DNA of 64,000 nucleotides from Actinophytocola sp049647105 (GCF_049647105.1 NZ_JBARWZ010000015.1:1-64000), one strand, 5' to 3'. Numbered from the stretch's first letter, positions 7,993-15,764 are shown. A program made the numbers and translations. The notes: generated from the letters alone by a model not told the origin.

Positions 7993-8331
7993 CTACCAGG
8001 CGCCGGTTGCCTTTGCCTGGTCGATGGCCGCCTGACCGGCGTCGGTCATCAGGCCCGCCGTGGTCAGGCGGGTGGCGCGTGCCCGGTTCAGCGCGCTCCA
8101 CGAGCTGCGCCTGCGCCGGGGCGTGAACCGCAGCCGCGAGTGCCCGGGGTCGTGTTTGCGGTGCAGTCCGTCGATCCACCCGAAGCACAGGGCCTGTTCG
8201 ACGGCTTCCTGGTACCGCACGCCGGGAATCCCCTTGTGCGGCAGCACAAGCCAGACCTCGTCGGCCGAGCGGCCGTTCCTGGTCAGCCATTCGCGCCATT
8301 CGCCCGCGTCGCGTACCTCGATGATGTCCAT
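7993..8331 (-). CDS. YdeI/OmpD-associated family protein, short form
   Basis: A 112-residue protein from ATG 8331 (MDIIEVRDAGEWREWL); a GTG at 8361 would add 10 residues. The motifs DEVWLVLPHKGIPGVRYQEA, QALCFGWIDGLHRKHD and FTPRRRRSSWSALNRAR are the conserved core of the YdeI/OmdA-like family. Most actinomycete members I know are near 190 residues and continue after the AKATGxW segment with a second conserved part. Here a TAG follows that tryptophan directly. The gene therefore looks C-terminally truncated, or belongs to a short subgroup. The biochemical function of the family is not settled. Confidence 0.75.
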   Translation of the reverse strand: MDIIEVRDAGEWREWLTRNGRSADEVWLVLPHKGIPGVRYQEAVEQALCFGWIDGLHRKHDPGHSRLRFTPRRRRSSWSALNRARATRLTTAGLMTDAGQAAIDQAKATGAW

Positions 8332-8373
8332 GCGGCCGATGCTCCCGGTCAAAGTGCTCACCGACTGAGCGCT

Positions 8374-10293
8374 TTACCCGTGGAGTTGGTGCAGGCGCAG
8401 CGCGATCTGGATCTCGAGTGCGCGTGCCGGGGTCTGCCAGTCCTCACCGAGGAGGGACGCGATGCGGTCGAGGCGCTGGACGACCGTGTTGACGTGGACG
8501 TGCAGCACCTCCTTGGCACGGGTCAGGTTGGTGCCGCACTCGAAGTACGCCTGCAGCGTCGTCACCAGGTCGGTGCCTCGGCGCTGGTCGTAGTCGAGGA
8601 CGGGCCCGAGCGTGGCGCCGACGTACCCGGCCAGGTCGGTGCGGTCGCCGATCAGCTGACCGACGAAACCCAGGTCCGCCAGCGCGGCACCGTGCCCGGA
8701 CCGGCCCAGCGCGAGCAGCGACCGGACGCACCGGCGTGCCTCGTCGGCCGCCGACGCCAGCGCGGCCGGGCCGGCCGCGGGGCCGGACGCGCCCACCGTC
8801 ACCGGCGCCTCGACGGACGTGCTCAGCGCCGTCGCCAGCCGTCCGGCCAGCTCGGACGGGTCGCCGTCCGCCACCAGGAGCACCACCTGCTCGGCGTGCA
8901 GGCCGACGAGCGTCGCGAACCGGCCGCACGCCATCGCCAGCCTGCGCCTCGGCACGCCGTCCACGTGCGCGATCAGCACCGCGTGCGGCGCCGCGAGGTC
9001 GATGCCCAGCCTGGCGCCGCGGGCGAGCAGCGCGGCCGGGTTGCGGTCCGGCGTGGTGAGGAGGTCGGTGAGCAACTCGCCGCGCACCTCGTCCTCCGCC
9101 TTGGCGACGGACCGGCGCAGCAGCAACAGCAGCGCCGCCACCACACACGCCCGCTCGAACAGCCGCCGGTCCGCCTCGTCGAGTGCCGCCCGGCCGGTCA
9201 GCACGAGACTGCCGAGCAGCTCGGGACCCGCCAGCACCGCGCACACCCACTGGTCGCCGACCCGCACCGCCCGGCCCGCCACCCGCGAGGCGGCGGCCGC
9301 CTCCTCCGGCCAGGAGATCGCCGACGCCACCGCGCCCGCGAAACCGGACCGGGTGGCGGCATTGCCGGTGCCGACGACCGGTGGGGCGGCGGCTGGCACG
9401 CGCGCCAGCTCCGCGCCGGTCGCGTCGAAGAAGACGATGCCGCCGCCGAGGACCACGGCCACCTCGGCCGCCACCTCCGCGACGTCGCCGCCGCGCAGCA
9501 CCAGCTCCATGAGCCGGTCGTGGGCGTCCTCGGCGCGGCGCATCGACTCGTTGCCCGCGCTGATCGTCTCGTTCGCGCGCCGGGTCTCGTCCAGCAGCTG
9601 CGCGTTGTCGATCGCGATCGCGGCGTGGTCGGCCAGCGACGACAGCAGCGCGACCTCCTCCGCCGTGAACTCGCGGCGCTGCCGGTCGGCGGCGAACAGC
9701 ACGCCGATCACCTTGCTGCCCAGCATGAGCGGCACGCCGAGGATGCCGACCATGCGTTCCGCCGACACCGCGTCGTCGATCGACGACGTGTGCGCGAACC
9801 GGGGGTCGGACAGGTAGTCGGCGCTCGCGTACGGGTGGGCCGACTGCGCGACGAGACCGCCGAGACCCTCGCCGTGGCCGATCCGCAGCCGGGGCAGCAG
9901 CGAGGACACCGAACCGTCCGTGACCCGCATGTACGTGGTCCCGGCCGCCTCGTCGTTGAGCGAGAGGTACGACAGGTCCACCCGCAGCAGCATCCGCGCG
10001 CGGTGCACGATCGACCGCAGCACCGCGTCGAGGTCCCGCAGCTTCGACAGGTCGCTCGCCGTGTCGAACAACGCCCGCAGCTCGGCCTCGCGGCGCCGGT
10101 GCTCGGTCAGCGTGTGCCGGATCCGCAGCGCCACCTCGGTCGCCCGCGCCAGCGCCGTGTGCTCTTCGTCGGACAGTCCCGCCGAGCGCGCGGCCACCGG
10201 CACGTGCGCGAGCTGCTCGCTGCTCGCGTCACTGGCGAGCAGGTCGAGCAGCTTGCGCACCGCGTCGTTGACAGCCACATCCACGCTGGTCAT
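8374..10293 (-). CDS. PucR-family regulator with GAF domain
   Basis: A 639-residue regulator starting at ATG 10293 (MTSVDVAVNDAVRKLLDLLA), which overlaps the MFS stop by 4 bases. Residues about 60-85 (EHRRREAELRALFDTASDLS) lead into a GAF domain (about 75-235) that could bind a small ligand. The middle is a degenerate GGDEF/CdaR-like region. The C-terminus has the PucR helix-turn-helix: YFECGTNLTRAKEVLHVHVN followed by RLDRIASLLGEDW (about 575-635). PucR/CdaR proteins usually activate nearby catabolic or transport genes, so the co-transcribed MHS-type transporter is the likely target. The ligand is unknown. Confidence 0.88.
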   Translation of the reverse strand: MTSVDVAVNDAVRKLLDLLASDASSEQLAHVPVAARSAGLSDEEHTALARATEVALRIRHTLTEHRRREAELRALFDTASDLSKLRDLDAVLRSIVHRARMLLRVDLSYLSLNDEAAGTTYMRVTDGSVSSLLPRLRIGHGEGLGGLVAQSAHPYASADYLSDPRFAHTSSIDDAVSAERMVGILGVPLMLGSKVIGVLFAADRQRREFTAEEVALLSSLADHAAIAIDNAQLLDETRRANETISAGNESMRRAEDAHDRLMELVLRGGDVAEVAAEVAVVLGGGIVFFDATGAELARVPAAAPPVVGTGNAATRSGFAGAVASAISWPEEAAAASRVAGRAVRVGDQWVCAVLAGPELLGSLVLTGRAALDEADRRLFERACVVAALLLLLRRSVAKAEDEVRGELLTDLLTTPDRNPAALLARGARLGIDLAAPHAVLIAHVDGVPRRRLAMACGRFATLVGLHAEQVVLLVADGDPSELAGRLATALSTSVEAPVTVGASGPAAGPAALASAADEARRCVRSLLALGRSGHGAALADLGFVGQLIGDRTDLAGYVGATLGPVLDYDQRRGTDLVTTLQAYFECGTNLTRAKEVLHVHVNTVVQRLDRIASLLGEDWQTPARALEIQIALRLHQLHG

Positions 10294-11642
10294 CGTGTCA
10301 CTTGCGCCACCTCCGCACGAACAGGCGGGCTGGCGTCGTCGTCGTCGAGCGCCGAGCCCCTGGTCTCCTTGGCCACCAGCACGGCCACCACCGTGATCAG
10401 GCACATCGCGACCAGGTACAGCGACACCGGCAGGGTCGAGTCCCACGCGTCGAGCAGCGCCACCGCGATCAGCGGCGCCAGCGCGCCCGCGAGGATCGAC
10501 GCGAGCTGGTAGCCGACCGACGCGCCCGAGTAGCGCACCCGCGTGCCGAACAGCTCCGAGAAGAACGCCGCCTGCGGGCCGTACATGGCGCCGTGCAGCA
10601 CCAGCCCGATCGTGGTGGCCAGCGCGATCACGCCGAACGATTTCGTGTCGAGCAACGCGAAGAACACGAAGCCCCACGCGCCCATCGCGACCGCGCCGAA
10701 CAGGTACACCACGCGCCGCCCGATCCGGTCGGACAGCATGCCCCACAAGGGGATCGACACGAAGTGGACGGCGGAGCCGATCAGCACCGCGTTGAGCCCG
10801 ACGGACTTCGCGAGGCCGAGCGACTCGGTGATGTACACGAGGATGAACGCGGTGATCACGTAGTACGAGACGTTCTCGCCCATCCGCGCGCCCATCGCGA
10901 TCAGCACCTGGCGCCAGCTGTGCTTGAAGACCTGCACGATCGGTGCCTTCTCCTCGACCCCGCGCTCGGCCGCCTTCCGTTGCGCGGCGAGGAAGACCGG
11001 CGACTCGGCGACGGCGAGCCGGATCCACAGGCCGATCACCACGAGCACCGAGGAGAGCAGGAACGGGATCCGCCAGCCCCACGAAAGGAACGCCTCGTCG
11101 GTCTGCACGGCGGCCAGCACCGCGAGCACGGCGGTCGCGAGCAGGTTGCCGCCCGGCGCGCCGCACTGCGGCCACGACGCCCAGAAACCCCGCCGGGAGG
11201 CGCCGCCGTGCTCGGACACGATGAGCACCGCGCCACCCCACTCGCCGCCGAGCGCGAAGCCCTGGACCAGTCGCAGCAGGGTGAGCAGGATCGGTGCCGC
11301 GATACCGATCGTCGCGTAGGTGGGCAGCAGGCCCATCGCGAACGTGGCGCCACCCATCATCAGCAGGCTGATCACGAGCAGCTTCTTGCGGCCGATCCTG
11401 TCGCCGTAGTGACCGAAGATCAGCCCGCCGATGGGCCGGGCGAGGAAGCCGATCGCGTAGGTGGTGAACGCGAGCAGCGTGCCGGTCAGCGGGTCGGCGG
11501 TGGGGAAGAACAGTTTGTTGAACACCAGCGCGGCGGCTGAGGAGTAGAGGAAGAAGTCGTACCACTCGACGGTCGTGCCGACGAGGCTCGCCGACACGAT
11601 CCTGGCGAGGGAGCGGGGATTGTGCGCAGGGCCACTGGTCAT
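10290..11642 (-). CDS. MFS transporter, metabolite:H+ symporter (MHS) type
   Basis: A 450-residue, 12-helix carrier. ATG 11642 (MTSGPAHNPRSLARIV) is preferred; the frame extends 18 codons upstream (MSSSHMVHGP) and neither start has a clear ribosome site. Family marks are SLVGTTVEWYDFFLYSSAAA in helix 1, RPIGGLIFGHYGDRIGRKK in loop 2-3, and RLVQGFALGGEWGGA in helix 4. These define the MHS family (ShiA, ProP, KgtP, citrate carriers), which import small acids or compatible solutes with protons. The PucR-type regulator gene overlaps its 3' end by 4 bases, implying a regulated uptake operon. The substrate cannot be told. Confidence 0.9.
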   Translation of the reverse strand: MTSGPAHNPRSLARIVSASLVGTTVEWYDFFLYSSAAALVFNKLFFPTADPLTGTLLAFTTYAIGFLARPIGGLIFGHYGDRIGRKKLLVISLLMMGGATFAMGLLPTYATIGIAAPILLTLLRLVQGFALGGEWGGAVLIVSEHGGASRRGFWASWPQCGAPGGNLLATAVLAVLAAVQTDEAFLSWGWRIPFLLSSVLVVIGLWIRLAVAESPVFLAAQRKAAERGVEEKAPIVQVFKHSWRQVLIAMGARMGENVSYYVITAFILVYITESLGLAKSVGLNAVLIGSAVHFVSIPLWGMLSDRIGRRVVYLFGAVAMGAWGFVFFALLDTKSFGVIALATTIGLVLHGAMYGPQAAFFSELFGTRVRYSGASVGYQLASILAGALAPLIAVALLDAWDSTLPVSLYLVAMCLITVVAVLVAKETRGSALDDDDASPPVRAEVAQVTR

Positions 11643-11769
11643 GAACAAAAACGGTAGGTTTCGCACCGGCCCGTGAACCATGTGTGAACTGGACATATCA
11701 CGTGGCGTTTAAGTGGTGACGGGGGCCACAGGTGGCTTGGGTGCACCGGATCTGGCTACTGTTGCGAGC

Positions 11770-12135
11770 GTGATTTGCCCGAAGTGTCAGAACACGATGC
11801 GCACCGTGGACCGCCAAGGCATCCACATCGACCAGTGCGACAGCTGCCGTGGGATCTTCCTGGACCGCGGCGAGCTGGAGGCCATCCTGAACGCCGAGCG
11901 CCAGTACTCGGCCCAGGCCGCGCCGCCGCCGTACCAGGGTGGTGCGGTCCCGCAGCCGTACCAGGGTGCGCCGCCGGGGCGGTACTCCGACTCGCCTCGC
12001 GGCTACTCGGACTCCCCGCGTGGCTACCAAGGCGGCGGGTACTCCGACTCCCCGCGCGGCTACGGCGGGCACGGTGGCCACGGTGGCCACGGCCACCGGC
12101 GCCGCAAGAGCTTCATCGAGCAACTGTTCGACTGA
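11770..12135 (+). CDS. TFIIB-type zinc-ribbon protein with YSDSPRG repeats
   Basis: A 121-residue protein. The GTG at 11770 is chosen because the zinc ribbon begins at residue 2 (MICPKCQNTM) and a TACTGT -10-like hexamer (11757-11762) sits 7 bases upstream, suggesting a leaderless message. Cys3, Cys6, Cys23 and Cys26 (CDSCRG), then IFLDRGELEAIL, form the zf-TFIIB domain common in small bacterial proteins of unknown role. Residues 50-110 are low complexity with PYQGG units and three YSDSPRGY units, then a Gly/His run and a basic RRRKSFIEQLFD tail. The tail may bind RNA, DNA or a partner; that is inference. Confidence 0.85.
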   Translation: MICPKCQNTMRTVDRQGIHIDQCDSCRGIFLDRGELEAILNAERQYSAQAAPPPYQGGAVPQPYQGAPPGRYSDSPRGYSDSPRGYQGGGYSDSPRGYGGHGGHGGHGHRRRKSFIEQLFD

Positions 12136-12154
12136 TGTCCCGTCCGTGAATCCC

Positions 12155-12820
12155 ATGATCTGCGCGGGATGCGGTCGCTGGACCGACGAACCGCGGGTCG
12201 AGACCGACGGCGCCGGTACGGTTCTCGTGTGTGTCGCATGTGGACACCGAGAGCCGTACCGGCGCCTGCCTCTGTTCGCGGTCACCGGACCGAGCGGCAC
12301 TGGCAAGTCGACGGTGGGGCGGGTGCTGGCCGCCCGGCTCGCCGACACCTGCGTGGTGGCAGAGCAGGATCTGCTGTGGGTCGGCGCGTTGCGTGACCCG
12401 ACGGGTGACTCCGCCGCGTTCCGGCAGACGTGGCTGCGGCTCGCGGCGAGCCTGCAGCAGTCGGGCCGTCCCGTCGTGCTGTGCGGCACGGTCGCGCCAC
12501 CGCAGTTCGAGACCTGGCCGGAACGCGTGCTGTTCGACGACATCCACTACCTGGCCCTGGTGTGCGACGCGGACGTGCTGCGTGCGCGGTTGATGGCCCG
12601 CCCGGCCTGGCGCGGCTGGGACGCCGGCCGCATCGACGAGATGATCGAGTTCGCGGAGTGGATGCGCACCGCGCGGACCGAGCCGATGATGACCAGGCTG
12701 GACACCACGACGCGGCCAGTGTCCGAGACGGCCGCCGACGTCGAGGCGTGGGTCCGGTCCCGCCTAGGGACGCGCGATGATCGACAGCTCCACGCTGAAG
12801 GGGTCGCGGAACACGGCTGA
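12155..12820 (+). CDS. Zinc-ribbon P-loop kinase/AAA-type ATPase
   Basis: A 221-residue protein. An N-terminal zinc ribbon uses Cys3/Cys6 (ICAGC) and Cys26/Cys29 (CVAC). It is followed by a kinase-type P-loop GPSGTGKST (45-53), an Asp-rich EQDLLW segment, VVLCGTVAP, and a LID-like RPAWRGWD. It resembles small nucleoside- or shikimate-kinase-like ATPases with an added zinc ribbon; the substrate is unknown. GTG 12146 is an alternative start. It lies 19 bases after the zinc-ribbon gene, so the two may be co-expressed. Its last 57 bases overlap the converging VOC gene. Confidence 0.75.
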   Translation: MICAGCGRWTDEPRVETDGAGTVLVCVACGHREPYRRLPLFAVTGPSGTGKSTVGRVLAARLADTCVVAEQDLLWVGALRDPTGDSAAFRQTWLRLAASLQQSGRPVVLCGTVAPPQFETWPERVLFDDIHYLALVCDADVLRARLMARPAWRGWDAGRIDEMIEFAEWMRTARTEPMMTRLDTTTRPVSETAADVEAWVRSRLGTRDDRQLHAEGVAEHG

Positions 12821-13486
12821 GCGGCCGTAGGGCGTGTCGTCCACGGTGCCGCCGCCTGCCTTCGCGAGCGTCGCGTCGGTGTCGGCGACCTCGAAACACG
12901 TGCCCCACGCGGACTTCGCGCCCGGCATGCCCATGATGCCGCCGACCTCGTGGCCGTCCTGGCGGCGCAGGAACGTGAAGTCGAACCCCGGCAGGTCCGG
13001 GTTGCGATCGAGGGTGAAGCCGAAGACCGCGGGGTAGAACTCGCGGGCCTTCCCGGGGTCGCCGGTCACGAGGTCGTTGCGTACCAACGTGTCCGGCTCG
13101 TTGACCAGGCGGCAGCCGGGGAACGTCCCGCCCTGCCACAACCCGAACACGGCACCCGTCGGGTCGGTCGCCAGCGCCGCCCGGCCGAGGTCGCCGACGT
13201 CGTGCGGTTGCTCGACGATCGTGCCGCCCGCCGCCACGACGGCCTTCGCGGTGGTGTCGCAGTCGTCGGTGGCGAGGTGCACCGTCCAGCCGCCGTCGCC
13301 AGTCCGCATCCCGGCCACCGGCACGCCTCTCAGCAAGCACATGGTGCCCAGCTCGCCGTCGGCGAACGTCCAGCCGAAGACCCCGCCGTAGTAGTCCTTG
13401 GCCTTGGCCAACTCGGCCACGCCGGGCACCCGCAGGTCCAGCCACGTGGGCGTACCCAGCGGCTGGCGCTCGTTCACTTCGCTCAT
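12764..13486 (-). CDS. Two-domain VOC (glyoxalase-fold) protein
   Basis: A 240-residue protein from ATG 13486 (MSEVNERQPLGTPTWLDL). It is built of two VOC modules: about 8-115 (DLRVPGVAELAKAKDYYGGV, GWTVHLATDDCDTTAKAV) and about 130-240 (VRNDLVTGDPGKAREFYPAV, GTCFEVADTDATLAKA, RDPFSVELSII). Pairs of this kind occur in glyoxalase/bleomycin-resistance and dioxygenase-related proteins in actinomycetes; most have no known substrate. It is divergent from the XRE-hbhA operon and converges on the kinase gene, overlapping it by 57 bases. Confidence 0.85.
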   Translation of the reverse strand: MSEVNERQPLGTPTWLDLRVPGVAELAKAKDYYGGVFGWTFADGELGTMCLLRGVPVAGMRTGDGGWTVHLATDDCDTTAKAVVAAGGTIVEQPHDVGDLGRAALATDPTGAVFGLWQGGTFPGCRLVNEPDTLVRNDLVTGDPGKAREFYPAVFGFTLDRNPDLPGFDFTFLRRQDGHEVGGIMGMPGAKSAWGTCFEVADTDATLAKAGGGTVDDTPYGRSAVFRDPFSVELSIIARP

Positions 13487-13548
13487 GACGACCACGCTAC
13501 CGGGCATGTAGGTCAGATCAGGTCCTACTTGCGACGTGCGCCACGACC

Positions 13549-13590
13549 GCAAGCAGAGCGCTTGCAACTGCTAGCACTCGGGCGTACGGT
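13549..13590 (+). promoter_or_regulatory. Promoter of the XRE-hbhA operon with an overlapping inverted repeat
   Basis: TTGCAA (13562-13567) and TACGGT (13585-13590) are spaced by 17 bases, a good housekeeping-sigma promoter. GCAAGC (13549-13554) and GCTTGC (13560-13565) form an inverted repeat that covers the -35, a natural place for autoregulation by the XRE protein encoded next. GAGGAGG (13603-13609) is the ribosome site for GTG 13617. Confidence 0.6.
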
Positions 13591-13616
13591 CGAAGACGTC
13601 ACGAGGAGGTGGCCCG

Positions 13617-14033
13617 GTGAACGAGAACCCGATGGACAAGGTCGCCGACCTCGGACGGGACATCGGCGACTACATCAAACAGCAGCGCAGCAACGCGAAG
13701 ATCTCGCTGCGCCAGCTCTCGAAGCTCGCCGGGGTCTCCAACCCGTACCTCAGCCAGATCGAGCGGGGACTGCGCAAGCCGAGCGCGGAAATCCTGCAGC
13801 AGATCGCCAAGGGTCTGCGGATCTCGGCGGAGGCGCTCTACGTACAGGCCGGGATCCTCGACCTGCCGCAGGGCGGACCGGTGGTCGACGCGGTGCGCGC
13901 GGACACGACGCTCACCGAACGTCAGAAGCAGGTGCTGCTCGACGTCTACGAGTCGTTCCGCCGCGAGAACGCCGCAAGCACGGCCGAGGACGCGGCCACC
14001 ACCGAACAGCCTGAGCCTGACAACAAGGAGTGA
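13617..14033 (+). CDS. XRE-type regulator upstream of hbhA (Rv0474-like)
   Basis: A 138-residue DNA-binding protein starting at GTG 13617 behind a strong GAGGAGG site. Residues 17-70 form the Cro/C1 helix-turn-helix (YIKQQRSNAKISLRQLSKLA, VSNPYLSQIERGLRKPS, LQQIAKGLRISAEAL). The C-terminal part (LTERQKQVLLDVYESF) is a short helical extension followed by an acidic tail. The position directly before an hbhA homologue and DUF2516 matches the Mycobacterium Rv0474-Rv0475-Rv0476 order. It probably regulates its own operon, through the inverted repeat at 13549-13565. Confidence 0.9.
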   Translation: MNENPMDKVADLGRDIGDYIKQQRSNAKISLRQLSKLAGVSNPYLSQIERGLRKPSAEILQQIAKGLRISAEALYVQAGILDLPQGGPVVDAVRADTTLTERQKQVLLDVYESFRRENAASTAEDAATTEQPEPDNKE

Positions 14034-14039
14034 ACACCC

Positions 14040-14741
14040 ATGGTTTCGATGCCGAAGACCGATGACGTACGCAAGGCCCGTGAGCAGGCCGTCGCCGTGC
14101 TCAACACCGCCGCTGACGGCATCCGCACGCCGCTGCTCGCCGCGCTCGGTGCGGGCGACCTCGCCACGCAGGCCGTGATCGACGCCGTCAACAAGGCCCG
14201 CACCAGGGTCAACGAGGGCACCACCTCGGCCAGGGAGACCGTCGACACGCTGCCCAAGGACCTGGCGGGTCTTCGCGAGAAGGTCGACCCTGCCGAGCTG
14301 CGCAAGCTCGTCGACGAGTACGCCGAGGCCGCGCAGAAGCTCTACCAGAAGCTGGCCGGTCAAGGCGAGGACGCGCTGACGAAGCTGAAGTCCGACCCGC
14401 GTGTCGGCAAGGCGATCGACCAGCTCGAGGAGGCCATCGCCGCGCTGCAGGACCGCGTCGGCGACGCGGCCGGTGACGCCCGCGAGCTCGCCGACGAGGT
14501 GCTCTCGAAGGTGACCCGCCGGACCCGCTCGGTCGGCGAGAAGACCGCCCGCAAGGTCACCCAGGCCGCCGACGAGGCCGCCGTGGCCGTCGAGGAGCTC
14601 GGCGACGACGTCGCGCACGAGGTCCGCAGCGCGAGCCGCAAGGCCGCCAACCGGACCGCTCCCCGCAAGGCCGCGCCGCGCACCGCGTCGACGACCCGCA
14701 AGACCAACGGGTCCGCCAAGACCACCAAGACCACCAAGTAA
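14040..14741 (+). CDS. hbhA: HbhA-like heparin-binding hemagglutinin homologue
   Basis: A 233-residue helical protein. After a short N-terminus, residues about 10-165 are Ala/Glu/Lys-rich heptad sequence (LRKLVDEYAEAAQKLYQKLA, IDQLEEAIAALQDRVGDAAG) expected to form coiled coils. The tail from about 165 is basic and low complexity (KAANRTAPRKAAPRTASTTR, ending TKTTKTTK), the counterpart of the Lys/Ala/Pro tail that binds heparan sulfate in mycobacterial HbhA. In mycobacteria HbhA is a surface adhesin and is also linked to lipid inclusions; in a soil actinomycete the role is unknown. It follows the XRE gene by 6 bases and ends at a terminator. Confidence 0.85.
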   Translation: MVSMPKTDDVRKAREQAVAVLNTAADGIRTPLLAALGAGDLATQAVIDAVNKARTRVNEGTTSARETVDTLPKDLAGLREKVDPAELRKLVDEYAEAAQKLYQKLAGQGEDALTKLKSDPRVGKAIDQLEEAIAALQDRVGDAAGDARELADEVLSKVTRRTRSVGEKTARKVTQAADEAAVAVEELGDDVAHEVRSASRKAANRTAPRKAAPRTASTTRKTNGSAKTTKTTK

Positions 14742-14752
14742 CAACGCAGGTC

Positions 14753-14789
14753 AGAACCCCCGGACAGCCATTGCGGCGCCGGGGGTTCT
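14753..14789 (+). terminator. Terminator after hbhA
   Basis: AGAACCCCCGG (14753-14763) pairs exactly with CCGGGGGTTCT (14779-14789), followed by TCGTG. It begins 12 bases after the hbhA stop and separates the XRE-hbhA pair from the DUF2516 gene, which has its own -10 (TAGTCT at 14847-14852). Confidence 0.85.
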
Positions 14790-14859
14790 TCGTGTCCGCA
14801 AAGCGGCGTATGGGTAGTCCGCTGGAAACACCCGTGCCTCCGCACGTAGTCTGGGGCGC

Positions 14860-15153
14860 GTGCCGGCAGAAGCGTTGTGGATCCTCTGGATCATCAAGTG
14901 GCTCGCGGTCCCCGTCGGGGTCTACGCGTTCATCCACGCATTGATGCAGCGACCGGACGCCTACGCCGCGATCGACAGAATGACGAAACCGGCCTGGCTC
15001 GGCATCACCGCGGGTGGCACCGTGGCGCTGATCCTCTTCGACGCGGCGAGTATCGGACTGATGTTCTGGATCGCCGGTCTTGTCGCCGTGCTCGTCTACA
15101 TCGTCGACGTGCGGCCGCGGCTCATCGAGGTGCAACGCGGGAACCGATGGTGA
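14860..15153 (+). CDS. DUF2516 small membrane protein (Rv0476-like)
   Basis: A 97-residue protein with three hydrophobic segments (about 3-24, 45-62, 64-84) and a basic end (VDVRPRLIEVQRGNRW). The sequence ALWILWIIKWLAVPVGVYAF with its following MQRPDAYAA matches the DUF2516 family, found next to hbhA in mycobacteria. GTG 14860 lies 7 bases after the TAGTCT hexamer (14847-14852), so the message is probably leaderless. It overlaps the YbaK-like gene by 7 bases. Function is unknown. Confidence 0.88.
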   Translation: MPAEALWILWIIKWLAVPVGVYAFIHALMQRPDAYAAIDRMTKPAWLGITAGGTVALILFDAASIGLMFWIAGLVAVLVYIVDVRPRLIEVQRGNRW

Positions 15154-15692
15154 GATGGACCGTCGCCGGCTCGCTGACCGTCGAGCCCGCCGCCGAGCAT
15201 CCCGGCCTGCTGGCCGACCCGGTCGTGAAGGCGCTCGCCGCGCTGCCCGATCCCGCCGATGTCGGTGTCGCCGCGATCGACCCGGAACTCGCCGACACGG
15301 CCGCGTTCTGCGAGGCGTACGGCTCGCCGCTGACGGCGTCCGCGAACTGCGTCGTCGTCGCTGGCAAGCGGGCCGGTGAGGAACGGTTCGCGGCGTGCCT
15401 GGTGCTGGCGACCACGCGTGCGGACGTGAACGGTGTGGTGCGCAAGCGACTCGACGTCCGGAAGGCGTCGTTCGCGCCCATGGACACCGCGGTCGAGCTG
15501 ACCGGCATGGCGTACGGCGGCATCACACCGCTCGGCCTGCCGCCGGAGTGGCCCGTGCTGGTAGACGCGGCCGTCGCGGCCGCGCCCGAGCTGGTCATCG
15601 GCAGCGGCGTCCGCGGCAGCAAGCTCCTGGTCACCGGCGCCACGCTGGCCATGCTCCCGAACGCCGAGGTCATCGAGGGCCTCGGCCGCTGA
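15147..15692 (+). CDS. YbaK/EbsC-type aminoacyl-tRNA deacylase-fold protein
   Basis: A 181-residue protein. The core reads AAFCEAYGSPLTASANCVVV, RFAACLVLATTRADVNGVVR, VRKASFAPMDTAVELTGMAY, GGITPLGLP and ELVIGSGVRGSKLLVTGATL. This is the YbaK/ProX editing-domain pattern (…N-C-V-V… / R-K-A-S-F-A / G-G-I-T-P-x-G), used to remove wrongly attached amino acids from tRNA. The conserved Lys of the RKxSFA motif is present. Family members range from true Cys-tRNA-Pro deacylases to proteins of unknown role. The start overlaps DUF2516, so the two are coupled. Confidence 0.88.
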   Translation: MVRWTVAGSLTVEPAAEHPGLLADPVVKALAALPDPADVGVAAIDPELADTAAFCEAYGSPLTASANCVVVAGKRAGEERFAACLVLATTRADVNGVVRKRLDVRKASFAPMDTAVELTGMAYGGITPLGLPPEWPVLVDAAVAAAPELVIGSGVRGSKLLVTGATLAMLPNAEVIEGLGR

Positions 15693-15733
15693 TCCGGCCT
15701 CCGCGATCTTGCCACCGGCTATCCGTGTGGCTA

Positions 15734-15750
15734 TCTTGTCAATGACAAGA
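15734..15750. promoter_or_regulatory. Perfect 8+1+8 palindrome before the SCO6745-like gene
   Basis: TCTTGTCAATGACAAGA (15734-15750) is a perfect palindrome with a 1-base centre, placed just before the GGAG ribosome site (15753-15756) of the gene at 15765. Its size suits a MarR- or TetR-type dimer. No regulator gene of these types lies next to it, so the binding protein would be encoded elsewhere. Confidence 0.6.
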
Positions 15751-15764
15751 CTGGAGCGTGACCG

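Noticed and set aside
8140..10512. A 790-codon plus-strand frame over the PucR-type gene
   Set aside because: Shadow of the regulator gene; composition is Arg/His/Gln-rich without hydrophobic core, and the opposite strand shows GAF and PucR motifs.
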